Translations under genes and position numbers: made by a program
Assembly: GCA_039028935.1 (NCBI GenBank)
Contig: JBCCHD010000029.1
Span: forward strand, 1 to 47,594
Length of the DNA: 47,594 nt
Reading direction: 5' to 3'
From: Pseudomonadota bacterium
Lineage (GTDB): Bacteria > Pseudomonadota > Gammaproteobacteria > Steroidobacterales > SZUA-146
In this document: one piece after another, positions 10,406 through 19,921 of the stretch
Numbering within the stretch: the stretch's first letter is position 1
Layout of the letters: each line of letters starts with the position of its first letter
The notes under the pieces: model-generated
Databases searched by the model: none
What the model saw: only the letters and a program-made list of their open reading frames with translations
Told to the model about the DNA's origin: nothing

Positions 10406-10693
10406 ATGACCATTCCCTCTACTCACCAGTGCCGACGAATGCGCGTGACCGGGCGCGTGCAGCGCGTCGCTTTTCGCGCGCACACAGCGCGCGAGGCGCT
10501 TAGGCTCGGACTCGTGGGTTCGGCGACAAACCAAACGGATGGCAGTGTTGTCGTGATCGCTCAGGGATTGCCGACGCAACTCGATGCGCTGGTGGCGTGG
10601 CTCCATAAGGGGCCTGCGCTCGCGCGTGTCGAGGCGGTGGAGTGTGACACCATTGAAGTGGATCCGACGCTTGACGGTTTTGCGCGTCGATAA
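10406..10693 (+). CDS. acyP: Acylphosphatase
   Basis: 95-residue enzyme that hydrolyses carboxyl-phosphate bonds such as in carbamoyl or acyl phosphate. Seen: the phosphate-binding loop GRVQRVAFR with the catalytic Arg, and the catalytic Asn in ATNQTDGSV. The loop normally reads GRVQGV; here the second Gly is Arg, a notable change right beside the active site. ATG 10406 gives the normal family length; a longer frame starting at 10280 runs through the previous gene and is rejected. Converges on the lytic transglycosylase gene with a 22-base gap. Confidence 0.88.
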   Translation: MTIPSTHQCRRMRVTGRVQRVAFRAHTAREALRLGLVGSATNQTDGSVVVIAQGLPTQLDALVAWLHKGPALARVEAVECDTIEVDPTLDGFARR

Positions 10694-10715
10694 GGTCGGT
10701 GGACTGTCGGTGCCG

Positions 10716-11324
10716 CTAGCGCTTGTACCAGCGCTCGCGCAGTCGCTTGAGTACCTTGTCCGAGTACACACGTCGACCAACACTGCCATTGTAGCGCGCC
10801 AGTCCTTTGGCCAAATCACCGCGTTCGCGATCGATATACAAGCGCAGTATGGTGCAGCCAAAACGCAAATTGGTGGGCACATCGAACAGGTTGTCGTCCG
10901 GCCGCCCAATTTCTTTGAGCCAGAACGGCATGATTTGCATCATGCCGCGGGCACCCGCGTACGACAGCGCATAGCGATCAAAATTACTTTCAATATCGAT
11001 CACGGCGAGAATCAACTCGGGCGGTAAATCAACGCGGTGTGCTTCCGCGTGAACGAGTTTGAGCAAGTCCAGCCGCTCTTTGTCGTCAGGCATTTTGCGT
11101 TTGAGTCGATGGGACATATCGACCAGCCACACTTGCGCGTCGTACTGGTCCTCGAACGTCGAGGAATCGTTGACCGCCTCGCGGAGTAACGCCCGGAACG
11201 ACTCGTCCGGTCGCTCGGTGGTGGCTGACCACACGGGCAATGTGGCCATCAGCGCCAAACCACACACCAATGCCTTGCGTAGGCATTGGCCGGACGGCGA
11301 TGGTTGGTGGGCAAGGTAGGTCAT
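10716..11324 (-). CDS. Lytic murein transglycosylase, SLT family
   Basis: 202-residue exported enzyme that cleaves the MurNAc-GlcNAc bond forming 1,6-anhydro ends. Seen: signal peptide about residues 16-33, catalytic Glu112 in DIESNFDRYALSYAGARG, then the MMQIMPF and ARYNGSVGRRVYSDKVL segments, a textbook single-domain SLT (PF01464) layout. It begins one base after the proS stop on the same strand, so it is likely transcribed with proS; that link is seen in other gammaproteobacteria. No additional domain (LysM, MltC-type) is present. Confidence 0.92.
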   Translation of the reverse strand: MTYLAHQPSPSGQCLRKALVCGLALMATLPVWSATTERPDESFRALLREAVNDSSTFEDQYDAQVWLVDMSHRLKRKMPDDKERLDLLKLVHAEAHRVDLPPELILAVIDIESNFDRYALSYAGARGMMQIMPFWLKEIGRPDDNLFDVPTNLRFGCTILRLYIDRERGDLAKGLARYNGSVGRRVYSDKVLKRLRERWYKR

Positions 11325-11325
11325 A

Positions 11326-13020
11326 TCAGTCCAGGATGGATTTGAGCTCCGTGGCGTCAATATCCCGCGGTTTATCGTCGCTCCGTCCCTTGTACTCGAG
11401 CGTGCCGGCATCAAGGCCGCGATCGGTGACAACCAGGCGGTGTGGAATGCCCAATAATTCCATGTCCGCAAACTTGATTCCGGGACGTGCGTCACGGTCG
11501 TCCAGCACCACTTCGTACCCGTTTTCAGTAAGTTGTTGATAGAGCGCGTCGGCGGCCTCACGCACGCGTATCGATTTGTGCGCATTCAGCGGCACGATGG
11601 CGATTTGAAACGGCGCGAGTGCCTCGGGCCACAAAATGCCCTTATCGTCATGATGTTGCTCAATGGCCGCCGCCATTACTCGGCCGATGCCAATGCCATA
11701 ACACCCCATCAGCATTGACACATTGCGGCCCTGCTGGTCGAGCACGGTGGCGCCCATTGATTCGGAGTATTTGGCGCCGAGCTGAAAAATATGGCCGACC
11801 TCAATGCCGCGCGCAATGCGAAGCGTGCCTTGACCGTCGGGTGACGGATCGCCGTCGATCACGTTACGCAGGTCCGCGGCGCGCGCGAGTGGCAGATCGC
11901 GGTCCCAACAAACGTTTGCGTAGTGGTAATCATCCTTGTTTGCGCCGCACACGAAATGGTCCATGGCGAGCACCGCATGATCGGCGATAATATCGATGTC
12001 CAATCCGACGGGGCCGACAAAACCTGGGCTGCACCCGGCGGCGCGCGCAAGTGCCTCAGCGCTGGCCAATTTGATCGGCGATACCACACCCTCCAGTTTG
12101 GCGGCCTTTACCGTATTCAATTCGTGGTCGCCGCGCACGAGCAGCGCCACCACCGTTTGGTCGACGCCCTCGACGAGCAAGGTTTTGACGCACTGTTCGG
12201 GGGCCACCTTCAACAGATCGCACACGGAAGCAATGGTTTTTGTACCGGGCGTTGAGACGTTTTCCATCGGGGCGTCCGCGGGTTGTCTCGCGGTCGCCGG
12301 TGGCACCGCCACCGCCATTTCCAGGTTGGCGGCGTAGTCGCTATCGGTGGAGTAGGCGATCACATCTTCGCCCGACGCGGCCAACACCTGAAACTCATGT
12401 GACACCGCGCCACCGATGTTGCCGCTGTCGGCCTGCACCGCTCGAAAGCGCAACCCAAGGCGGGTGAAGATCGCGGTGTAAGTGTCGTACAGAACATCGT
12501 AGGTGTCTTGCAGCGATGCTTGATCGATGTGAAAAGAATACGCGTCTTTCATAATGAATTCGCGCGCACGCATCACACCGAAACGCGGTCGGGTTTCGTC
12601 GCGAAATTTGGTCTGAATTTGGTAGTAGGTGACCGGCAACTGTTTGTAGCTGCGCAGTTCCCGTCGGGCGATATCGGTAATCACTTCTTCATGCGTTGGG
12701 CCATAGCAAAAGTCGCGTCCACTGCGGTCGGTCATGCGCAGTAGTTCATCGCCCATGGCGTCCCACCGCTGGCTCTCCTGCCATAATTCCGCGGGCTGAA
12801 CCGCCGGCATCAGTACCTCAAACGCCCCCGACCGATTCATTTCCTCGCGTACGATGCGTTCGATTTTTTGCAGAACGCGCAAGCCTAGCGGTAACCATGA
12901 GTACAAACCGGCCGCGAGCTTGTGGATGAGACCGGCGCGAAGCATCAGCTGGTGGCTGCTGATTTCCGCGTCACTGGGGGTTTCTTTGAGCGTGCCAAGA
13001 GGCAATTTCGATAAGCGCAT
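11326..13020 (-). CDS. proS: Prolyl-tRNA synthetase, bacterial type with editing domain
   Basis: Class II aminoacyl-tRNA synthetase charging tRNA-Pro. 564 residues, full length. Seen: motif 1/2 region ([42 protein letters not shown]), an inserted YbaK-like editing domain about residues 230-380 ([18 protein letters not shown]) that clears Ala-tRNA-Pro, motif 3 [16 protein letters not shown], and the C-terminal anticodon-binding domain. ATG 13018-13020 matches the start of known orthologues (MR-S-K-x-L-x-x-TLKETP); the upstream extension to 13122 is spurious. Confidence 0.97.
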   Translation of the reverse strand: MRLSKLPLGTLKETPSDAEISSHQLMLRAGLIHKLAAGLYSWLPLGLRVLQKIERIVREEMNRSGAFEVLMPAVQPAELWQESQRWDAMGDELLRMTDRSGRDFCYGPTHEEVITDIARRELRSYKQLPVTYYQIQTKFRDETRPRFGVMRAREFIMKDAYSFHIDQASLQDTYDVLYDTYTAIFTRLGLRFRAVQADSGNIGGAVSHEFQVLAASGEDVIAYSTDSDYAANLEMAVAVPPATARQPADAPMENVSTPGTKTIASVCDLLKVAPEQCVKTLLVEGVDQTVVALLVRGDHELNTVKAAKLEGVVSPIKLASAEALARAAGCSPGFVGPVGLDIDIIADHAVLAMDHFVCGANKDDYHYANVCWDRDLPLARAADLRNVIDGDPSPDGQGTLRIARGIEVGHIFQLGAKYSESMGATVLDQQGRNVSMLMGCYGIGIGRVMAAAIEQHHDDKGILWPEALAPFQIAIVPLNAHKSIRVREAADALYQQLTENGYEVVLDDRDARPGIKFADMELLGIPHRLVVTDRGLDAGTLEYKGRSDDKPRDIDATELKSILD

Positions 13021-13367
13021 GGTTTCGCCGAGCATTAAGTTAATTGACCAGGGCGTGATTGTAGCGACTGCCAGACTGGCATGCACCTCGCGTGTGAGCG
13101 ATGTCGCCAAATTGTGCATCAAGAGTTGATTTTGTCCACATCCGGGCGTAGCGTTAGCGCCCCGTCACCCCCGGGCGAGAATGATCCACGAAGGGGGCGG
13201 AGCACGGATAAAGAACGCTATACGAGGCTCACACCAACCAGCTCGATCGCTGTCGCGCCATCAACATTGTGAACAGTACGCTCAAAAACCATTACACCTG
13301 CCGCGCGGCGTCTGACCGCGCCGCGGCAACCCACGGGATTAACGCGCCGCGTCCGCGCTGATTGGCT
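13021..13367. other. Divergent proS / psd-like intergenic region
   Basis: 347 bases. No protein frame is supported: small frames here lack binding sites and recognisable features. A GC-rich imperfect inverted repeat lies at about 13301-13326 without a T-run. Promoters for proS (minus) and the psd-like gene (plus) are expected, but no confident hexamer pair was found. Confidence 0.35.
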
Positions 13368-13988
13368 ATGCGTCAATTTCCGCTCATTGCTCGAGAGGGC
13401 TGGCCATTTATTCTGGCGGTGTTGTTGTTGCTGATCGGCTCATTTCGTTTGGGCGGGTTGCCGCTGGTGCTGCCGTGCATGGTTCTGCTGTTGTTATTGG
13501 TGCTGTTATTTCGCGATCCCCATCGAGATGTGCCCTCGAAGCCGCTGGCGGTTGTCTCTCCTGTAGACGGTCGCATCTTGTCGGTGGAACCGACTGATAA
13601 AGGGGTGCTTCAGCGTGAGTCGATTCGTATCGTGATCCGGATATTCGCGGTGGGGGCCTACACAGCCCGCAGTCCGACCGAAGGCAAAGTGCTCAATCTC
13701 ATCGACAATCTGACCGATGGGTCGAGACTATTGGGAGTGGGTGGGCTTTGGGTGCGCACCGATGAGCGTGACGATGTCGTCGTCCTCATGAAGGGGCGAA
13801 GAGGCTGGTCTCGCCCCGTCTCGTTTGTCGGTTATGGTGAGCGTCTCGGTCAGGGGCAACGCTTTGCGTTTATGCGGTTGGCGCGACAGGCTGAAATCTA
13901 TGTGCCAATTAACAGCAAACTGCAGGTTAAGCAGGGTGATCGGGTTCGTGCCGGATCAGATATACTCTCAATGTTCGTTCATAAATAA
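13368..13988 (+). CDS. Phosphatidylserine-decarboxylase-family protein lacking the catalytic residues
   Basis: 206 residues. Two N-terminal membrane helices (about 13-27 and 31-47), then the short-form Psd domain: FRDPHRDVP and SPVDGRI with the conserved Asp67. Two essential features of the family are absent. The His of the D-V-H-V-N-R motif aligns with Tyr98 (VGAYTARSP), and the Gly-Ser self-cleavage site that makes the pyruvoyl group (normally I-R-F-G-S-R) reads MRLARQ (169-174), so the nucleophilic Ser is Arg173. The flanking Y-x-P and G-D-x-V-x-A-G landmarks align, so this is not a frameshift. It precedes pssA, the order expected for a real psd. Probably a pseudoenzyme; role unknown. Start could be TTG 13362. 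Confidence 0.82.
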   Translation: MRQFPLIAREGWPFILAVLLLLIGSFRLGGLPLVLPCMVLLLLLVLLFRDPHRDVPSKPLAVVSPVDGRILSVEPTDKGVLQRESIRIVIRIFAVGAYTARSPTEGKVLNLIDNLTDGSRLLGVGGLWVRTDERDDVVVLMKGRRGWSRPVSFVGYGERLGQGQRFAFMRLARQAEIYVPINSKLQVKQGDRVRAGSDILSMFVHK

Positions 13989-14080
13989 CTATAAAATATA
14001 GATAAAATAGTTCTATAATTGACGTTAAGTGCCGTTTTCACACCGGCTGTGGCATTATTCGCTCTCGCCTAGGAACGACT
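13989..14080. promoter_or_regulatory. AT-rich spacer with inverted repeats upstream of pssA
   Basis: The spacer is strikingly AT-rich at its start. AACTAT and ATAGTT form an inverted repeat around it, and CTATA-AAA-TATAG nests inside. A perfect TATAAT occurs at 14014-14019 but has no good -35. It may hold a separate pssA promoter; weak evidence. Confidence 0.35.
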
Positions 14081-14947
14081 ATGAAACGCAAGCATTCTCA
14101 ACGCGCATCGCGGCGCCCAGCCCGCCGGGGGCGCGGCATTTATTTACTGCCCAATCTGTTTACGACGGCCGCATTGTTCGCTGGCTTTTTTGCCGTCATT
14201 GTCGCGATGCAGGGCGACTTCCAGTCGGCGGCGATCGGCATTCTCGTCGCGATGTTTCTCGATGGCCTGGACGGGCGTGTGGCGCGATTGACGAACACGG
14301 CCACCGATTTTGGCAAGGAATACGACAGCATGTCGGACATGGTGTCATTTGGTCTTGCTCCCGCACTTGTGGTGTATCAGTGGGCCGCGCAGATGATGGC
14401 GGGCATGCCGTCGGCGTGGGGTCGCCTCGGCTGGCTGGCCGCCTTTTTCTATACCGTGGCGGCGGCGCTGCGTCTCGCGCGATTCAATAGCAACACCGAC
14501 ACCACCAGCGGGCACTATTTTCAGGGCCTGCCTAGTCCCTCGGCGGCGGGTTTGGTCGGAAGCTCTCTATGGCTCGCTACGGATTTAGGGTTTGAGGGGC
14601 CCATCGTGCTGGCCGGCGCGTATGCACTGACCATTTTTGCCGGTGGCTGTATGGTCAGTAATTTCCCGTATCGCAGTTTCAAAGATTACAACCTGGTTAA
14701 TCGGGTCGGATTTCGGCATCTGTTGTTGATACCGGTGTTGTTTATTGTGATTGCCGCTGATCCGCCGCTCACACTGACCGGCATTTTCATGCTTTACGCC
14801 ATTTCCGGACCGCTGCTCTACCTCTGGAAACGCATGCGTGGCATGCCGCTCGATTTACCAGCGGTTTCGTGGTTTCGCCGGGACTTGGAGCCTGGGAATG
14901 ACAGTGATGGTGTGGACAATGATGACGACCGCACTGGCACCGTCTGA
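14081..14947 (+). CDS. pssA: CDP-diacylglycerol--serine O-phosphatidyltransferase
   Basis: Membrane enzyme making phosphatidylserine, the precursor of phosphatidylethanolamine. 288 residues. The CDP-alcohol signature is complete: D64-G65-x2-A68-R69-x8-G78-x3-D82-x3-D86, followed by the SFGLAPALV and RLARFNSN segments that mark the PssA (type II, serine) subclass. Basic N-terminus, about eight hydrophobic helices and a short acidic tail (DSDGVDNDDD). Follows the inactive Psd homologue. A competent Psd must exist elsewhere if this cell makes phosphatidylethanolamine; none is in the window. Confidence 0.94.
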   Translation: MKRKHSQRASRRPARRGRGIYLLPNLFTTAALFAGFFAVIVAMQGDFQSAAIGILVAMFLDGLDGRVARLTNTATDFGKEYDSMSDMVSFGLAPALVVYQWAAQMMAGMPSAWGRLGWLAAFFYTVAAALRLARFNSNTDTTSGHYFQGLPSPSAAGLVGSSLWLATDLGFEGPIVLAGAYALTIFAGGCMVSNFPYRSFKDYNLVNRVGFRHLLLIPVLFIVIAADPPLTLTGIFMLYAISGPLLYLWKRMRGMPLDLPAVSWFRRDLEPGNDSDGVDNDDDRTGTV

Positions 14948-14956
14948 CGCGGAACG

Positions 14957-15748
14957 ATGAGTCACGACGCGCGCTCGGCCGAACGTATTCGGCGTCTGCA
15001 GCTAATGGGGATAGCCGTATGGCAGGACCGAGAGCGGATTCAGTCGATCGCCGATACGGACGCCGCCGAGCCGATTGTGGTGGCCTCGCTGGACGACAAG
15101 GCCGCGCGCCCACCATCGTCTCGCCCGCCGCCCGTTCCGTCGATGGCGACAGCCAACGCTCCCGTGTCGACAATCGATTGGCGAACATTAGACTGGCAGC
15201 AGCTTCGAGCGGCGGCCGCCGGCTCAGCGTGTGGTCAGTGCGGCAGTCGCTACGATGCGGTGTTGGGATCAGGCAATGCGTCCGCCCGCATCATGATCAT
15301 CGACGAAGCAGGTGGCAGTGATGGCACGCACCGCGGTGCGGCCGCGGATGGGCAAGCAGGGCGGTTATTTGGCGCGATGCTTCAGGCGATAGGTGTGCAG
15401 ACGGCCGATGTGTTTTTTGCCCAAATGCTTGATTGCGCGCAGTCGGGCGCCGACGCGGAGGCGGCCTCGACCTGTCGCGCCTTAGTCGACCGACAAATCG
15501 CCTTGGTCCAACCGGATTTACTCATCACATTGGGCCGGCTGGCGACGCAACAACTTCTTAAGACTAAAAAATCGTTGGGTCGATTGCGGGGCCAGATTCA
15601 CCAATATGGTGATGCGCAAATACCGCTTGTCGCAACCTATCATCCGGCTTATCTTCTGCGCTCACCCGCGCAGAAGCGCAAGGCCTGGGAAGACCTTCTT
15701 ATGAGTCAGACAATTATCGCGTCGAGCACGACGGAGCCGGCATCGTGA
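14957..15748 (+). CDS. Divergent family-4-like uracil-DNA glycosylase
   Basis: 263 residues. The first ~75 are poorly conserved and Pro/Ala-rich. The rest follows the Fe-S uracil-DNA glycosylase layout: C-x-x-C (CGQC), then Cys in QMLDC and STC, enough for a 4Fe-4S cluster; LGRLATQQLL; and the terminal YHPAYLLRSP. However motif A, normally GEAPG, reads DEAGG, and the usual T-N-V-V-K-C is FAQMLDC, so glycosylase activity is uncertain. It lies between pssA (nine bases) and rimI (four-base GTGA overlap). A divergent gene of this family upstream of rimI is common in gammaproteobacteria. Role in DNA repair is inference from family. Confidence 0.83.
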   Translation: MSHDARSAERIRRLQLMGIAVWQDRERIQSIADTDAAEPIVVASLDDKAARPPSSRPPPVPSMATANAPVSTIDWRTLDWQQLRAAAAGSACGQCGSRYDAVLGSGNASARIMIIDEAGGSDGTHRGAAADGQAGRLFGAMLQAIGVQTADVFFAQMLDCAQSGADAEAASTCRALVDRQIALVQPDLLITLGRLATQQLLKTKKSLGRLRGQIHQYGDAQIPLVATYHPAYLLRSPAQKRKAWEDLLMSQTIIASSTTEPAS

Positions 15749-16266
15749 GCGCTGCGATGGACAGTCCTGCGCTGCACGTTCGTCCGATGACTGAGTCTGA
15801 TGTGCCGCGGGTAATGGAAATTGAAGCGGATGGCTATGACTTTCCTTGGACGCCTGCGATTTTTCTGGATTGCCTGTCCGCCGGCTACCACTGCTCGGTC
15901 TTAACCTGCGATGAGGTCGTGGTGGCCTACGCCATTGTGACGGTGGCGGCGGGTGAGGCGCATTTATTAAACGTGTGCGTTCACAGTGAGCGCCGAGGCC
16001 AAGGTTGTGGCAGCCTTTTGCTCAGCCATCTGATCATGCGGGCACGTCAAGCCGGCGCCGACGATTTGTTTCTGGAGGTGCGCCCGTCCAATCGTCGCGC
16101 GCTAGCGCTGTATCAACGCTACGGTTTTCGCAACATCGGAACGCGACCGAGCTACTATCGCGCGATTGATGGGCGCGAAGACGCCCTGGTGCTGACGCGC
16201 GCACTGAGCGACGACGAGCCGTCCGTCTTCACGTCACTCAGTGCCACCGGCCGACACGCGCACTAA
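15745..16266 (+). CDS. rimI: Ribosomal-protein-alanine N-acetyltransferase RimI
   Basis: GNAT-fold enzyme acetylating the N-terminal Ala of ribosomal protein S18. Seen: HLLNVCVHSERRGQGCGSLLL with the acetyl-CoA pyrophosphate loop (R-R-G-Q-G-C-G), LEVRPSNRRALALYQRYGF and the terminal YYRAIDGREDALVL motif typical of RimI. 173 residues, slightly long because of a C-terminal tail. GTG 15745 overlaps the previous stop by four bases; ATG 15757 is an alternative start. Followed by prfC after 45 bases. Confidence 0.93.
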   Translation: MSAAMDSPALHVRPMTESDVPRVMEIEADGYDFPWTPAIFLDCLSAGYHCSVLTCDEVVVAYAIVTVAAGEAHLLNVCVHSERRGQGCGSLLLSHLIMRARQAGADDLFLEVRPSNRRALALYQRYGFRNIGTRPSYYRAIDGREDALVLTRALSDDEPSVFTSLSATGRHAH

Positions 16267-16311
16267 TTTTTTCCGCTTTACGCATCCACGCTCGCGCTCC
16301 TTGGACACCCC

Positions 16312-17913
16312 ATGACCCATCCTGTACTCGAAGAGGAAGTGAATCGGCGTCGCACGTTCGCCATCATTTCTCACCCTGACGCTGGTAAAACCACGCTGAC
16401 CGAAAAGCTCTTGTTGTTCGGCGGCGCCATCAACATGGCTGGCACAGTCAAAGGCCGCAAAGCACAGCGTCATGCGACGTCCGACTGGATGGCGCTTGAG
16501 CAGCAACGCGGCATTTCAGTGACGTCGTCGGTCATGCAATTTCCCTATGGCGAGACGGTCGTTAATCTGCTCGATACGCCCGGTCACGAGGATTTTTCCG
16601 AAGACACCTACCGGACGTTGACCGCCGTGGATTCGGCGCTCATGGTGATCGACTGCGCAAAAGGTGTTGAGGAACGAACGGTTAAATTGATGGACGTGTG
16701 TCGACTGCGAGACACGCCGATCATGACGTTTATCAATAAACTCGACCGTGAGGGGCGAGAGCCGCTAGAACTGCTCGATGAGGTCGAGAGTGTGCTGAAT
16801 ATCGATTGCGCACCCATTACCTGGCCGATCGGTATGGGTCGCGAACTCAAAGGCGTGTATCACCTGCAAAACGATGCCGTGTATCTCTACGAGCCGGGCG
16901 CCAAAGGCGAGCAGGGCAACACGCGCGTGATTGCGGGTCTGGAATCTGCCGAAACCAAGGCGGCGCTTGGTGATTGGGCCGAGCGCGTGGCCGACGAAGT
17001 CGAGTTGGTGCGGGGCGCGAGTCATGAGTTTGACCGCGATGCGTATCTTGCCGGTCAACAGACGCCCGTGTTATTTGGATCGGCTATTCAGAATTTTGGT
17101 GTACGCGAGTTATTGGATACGTTTACCGAACACGCGCCCAGCCCGTTGGGGCGAAGTGCTGGTTCTCGCACTGTGGCGCCCAACGAAACCAAACTATCGG
17201 GATTTATATTCAAGGTTCAGGCCAATATGGATCCAGCACATCGTGACCGCATTGCGTTTATGCGCCTGTGCTCAGGTAGCTACAGTCCGGGTATGAAGCT
17301 GCATAACGTGCGCACCGGTAAAGTCGTGCGCGTATCGGATGCGCTGACCTTTCTTGCTGCAGACCGGCAGCACGCCGAAATCGCCTACGCCGGCGATATT
17401 CTGGGTCTTCATAACCACGGTACGATCAATATCGGCGATACGTTTACCCAAGGCGAACGGCTGGCTTACGAAGGCATTCCCAGTTTCGCCCCCGAGCTCT
17501 TTCGACGTGCGGTGCTCAAAGATCCGCTCAAGTCCAAGGCACTCAACACGGGGCTGGCCCAGTTGTGCGAAGAGGGGGCAACCCAGCTGTATCGGCCTCT
17601 TGTGCGCAACGAGCTAATTTTGGGTGCGGTCGGCGTGCTGCAATTTGATGTCGTGGCACACCGTCTTCAGCACGAATACAACGTGCAATGTCAGTTCGAG
17701 GCGGTCAATGTCGCGACTGCGCGTTGGGTGGAGTGCGAGGATGAAAAAATGTTCAAGCAGTTCAAGGAACGTTGCGCCGACAACCTGAGCCTCGATCATG
17801 GGGGTGATCTGGTTTACATCGCCCCCACACGAGTGAATTTGGATTTGGCGATCGAGCGCTGGCCGGATGTCCGTTTTTTGGCCACACGAGAGTTCAAGTT
17901 GTTTGACGATTGA
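16312..17913 (+). CDS. prfC: Peptide chain release factor 3
   Basis: Translational GTPase that recycles RF1/RF2 after peptide release. 533 residues, full length. Seen: G1 [12 protein letters not shown] near residue 20, switch region [26 protein letters not shown]3 [15 protein letters not shown]4 NKLDRE, and the C-terminal [16 protein letters not shown] region typical of RF3 rather than EF-G. Its 3' end overlaps the convergent tgpA-type gene by 20 bases. Confidence 0.97.
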   Translation: MTHPVLEEEVNRRRTFAIISHPDAGKTTLTEKLLLFGGAINMAGTVKGRKAQRHATSDWMALEQQRGISVTSSVMQFPYGETVVNLLDTPGHEDFSEDTYRTLTAVDSALMVIDCAKGVEERTVKLMDVCRLRDTPIMTFINKLDREGREPLELLDEVESVLNIDCAPITWPIGMGRELKGVYHLQNDAVYLYEPGAKGEQGNTRVIAGLESAETKAALGDWAERVADEVELVRGASHEFDRDAYLAGQQTPVLFGSAIQNFGVRELLDTFTEHAPSPLGRSAGSRTVAPNETKLSGFIFKVQANMDPAHRDRIAFMRLCSGSYSPGMKLHNVRTGKVVRVSDALTFLAADRQHAEIAYAGDILGLHNHGTINIGDTFTQGERLAYEGIPSFAPELFRRAVLKDPLKSKALNTGLAQLCEEGATQLYRPLVRNELILGAVGVLQFDVVAHRLQHEYNVQCQFEAVNVATARWVECEDEKMFKQFKERCADNLSLDHGGDLVYIAPTRVNLDLAIERWPDVRFLATREFKLFDD

Positions 17914-19921
17914 CGCGTTTGCGGCGTCTAAACCGAGGCAGCGCTGCCAACAGAGCGCTCATGTCACGCAGCCCGTCCTGAACCGGCGATCGACCGTATC
18001 GAACGTCGAGATAAAGCCGACAAAACCGTTCGATGTAGACGGCAAGGTCGGGATGCGCGGCACCGGCGCGCACCGCATAGTGGCGCGCATCTTCGGTTGG
18101 GCGCGCTTCGATGCCAAGGCGCTCGAGGCGTGATTGAAACCGGCGGTAAAGTCGTTGTGCCGGATCGATGTGGCGAGTCTCACCGGCGTGTCGCAACCAC
18201 AGCGCGAGCATCAAAAGGGTGAGTGTGACGCAGACGGTCAGTACAATCACTAGGCTGGTGAGATCGCGGTCTTTGAGGCCAAGTTTTCGCAGCAGCGACC
18301 ACTGCCGTTCATCCGAGTAGCCCAATACCCAGTTGTTCCAGTTGGCGTTAATGGCGTCCATGGCCTGCCGCAGTCCGGTCATTACGCCGGAGCTGCTCAT
18401 CATGAGCGTCGGTAAGAACTCGCCATCTGGCAAGGCTTCGGTGATGCCTTGCTCGACACGCTCAGGCGCGACCGCTGCCGTCGGGTCTATGCGTACCCAA
18501 CCGCGATCTTCAAGCCACACCTCGGCCCACGCGTGGGCATCGGATTGGCGCACGGTGAGGTGTCCGGTGAGCGTATTGATTTCACCACCCATGTAGCCGG
18601 TCACCACGCGTGCGGGGATCCCGGCGTAACGCATCAGCAACGTAAACGACGAGGCGTAGTGTTCGCAAAAGCCGCGTCGTCGGTCAAATAGAAAGCGGTC
18701 GATGGTGCGTGTGCCGTCGATCCGCGCATCGGTCAGCGAATACACGAACGGCTCCTGGTTATAGTGGTCGAGCGCCGCCTGGACAATGGCCTGTGGCTGC
18801 TTGTGTTGCGCGCGCCAGGATTCCGCTAGCCGTTGAGTTTGCGGGTTGTCTGTCGAGGCGGTATGCAAATTCAGCGCTCGCTGCGACGCATCCAGCTGCG
18901 CCGCGAAGGCGTAATCAGGGTGTGAGGTCAGTGAAAAGCGCAACCGCTCCGTCACGACTTTGCGCGACACGAGTTCGCCTGTGGTTTCGAATTCACTAAA
19001 GCGCGGCAGCGACTGTGGATTGGCAAATTCCAGTCCCAAAAGCCAGTTTGATTGATGGGGCTCTAGAACCATGGTGTAGTCGATTCCGGGTCCGTACAGC
19101 TGCACGTCGGAGGGCACGGTTTGCACCGTTCGCGGTGTCCATTCCCCGCCTTTTAGCGTCTCGAGCACCGGACCGCGCCAGTACAGCTGATGACGCGGTG
19201 GTGGCGGGTCGTCAAAGTAAACACGAAAGGCGATTTCGCTTGATTCCAATAGGTCGCTGATGCTGCCTGGTGACATGCTGTTGGACAAGCCAGTCGTGCC
19301 TGTATCAGTACTTGGTAGGGCCCAAAACGGACCGGGAATTCGGGGGAACAGTACGAATAAAATGAGCAGGAGCGGTACGGCGTGTAGCACGATTCGCCCT
19401 GCTTTTTTTGCGGCCCGCACGGGTTGCTCGGGCGTCGAGTCGCGATTGACCTGCACGAGCGTCGTGGCGCCAAACCAGACGAGCAAAATGGCAATGGCGG
19501 TGCTGGCGAGCGATTGATCGAACAAAAAGGCGGCCAGAATCATAAAAAACGACATGAACACCAGTACCAGCAAATCGCGCGCCGTGACCGTCTCGAGCAG
19601 TTTCATTGCCGCCATGACCAGCAGTAATGAGCTGCCCGGTTCAATGCCATTAAACGTGCCGAACGTGGCGTACACAACCAACGCCGCGCCGATCGTCAGC
19701 GCAAAACGAATCACGGCGTGCGGAATGCTGCCTTCCCGGCGACGCAGCCACCAGCGCCAGAGTACGGTGCCGAGCAACAGCAGAACGGGCCACACCGGCA
19801 GGTGAACAATAAAAGGCAAGCTGGCTACGCTAAGAAAGCACAACGTCCAATTGAGTTTGATGGCGTCGATCTTTGGGCTAAGCCGACGTTGGTCGCGCAG
19901 TGTCAGTCGTCGTTTGGCCAT
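17894..19921 (-). CDS. TgpA-type membrane transglutaminase-like protein (DUF3488, transglutaminase core)
   Basis: 675 residues. Order: about six N-terminal membrane helices (DUF3488, roughly 25-200), a periplasmic transglutaminase core with catalytic triad Cys419 ([11 protein letters not shown]), His463 (SDAHAWAEV) and Asp479 (VRIDPTAA), one more membrane helix near 570-590, and a cytosolic C-terminal region. The Pseudomonas homologue TgpA is essential and periplasmic; its substrate is uncertain. The ATG at 19919-19921 shares one base with the DUF58 stop (TGATG). Third gene of MoxR-DUF58-TgpA, a conserved module. Confidence 0.93.
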   Translation of the reverse strand: MAKRRLTLRDQRRLSPKIDAIKLNWTLCFLSVASLPFIVHLPVWPVLLLLGTVLWRWWLRRREGSIPHAVIRFALTIGAALVVYATFGTFNGIEPGSSLLLVMAAMKLLETVTARDLLVLVFMSFFMILAAFLFDQSLASTAIAILLVWFGATTLVQVNRDSTPEQPVRAAKKAGRIVLHAVPLLLILFVLFPRIPGPFWALPSTDTGTTGLSNSMSPGSISDLLESSEIAFRVYFDDPPPPRHQLYWRGPVLETLKGGEWTPRTVQTVPSDVQLYGPGIDYTMVLEPHQSNWLLGLEFANPQSLPRFSEFETTGELVSRKVVTERLRFSLTSHPDYAFAAQLDASQRALNLHTASTDNPQTQRLAESWRAQHKQPQAIVQAALDHYNQEPFVYSLTDARIDGTRTIDRFLFDRRRGFCEHYASSFTLLMRYAGIPARVVTGYMGGEINTLTGHLTVRQSDAHAWAEVWLEDRGWVRIDPTAAVAPERVEQGITEALPDGEFLPTLMMSSSGVMTGLRQAMDAINANWNNWVLGYSDERQWSLLRKLGLKDRDLTSLVIVLTVCVTLTLLMLALWLRHAGETRHIDPAQRLYRRFQSRLERLGIEARPTEDARHYAVRAGAAHPDLAVYIERFCRLYLDVRYGRSPVQDGLRDMSALLAALPRFRRRKRVNRQTT

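Noticed and set aside
12508-12744. Plus-strand frames opposite proS, valS and other long genes
   Set aside because: They are antisense shadows of strongly supported conserved genes, with no start signals or family likeness.
13081-13272. Small gene between proS and the psd-like gene
   Set aside because: The frame overlaps the proS 5' end, lacks a binding site and has no recognisable pattern.
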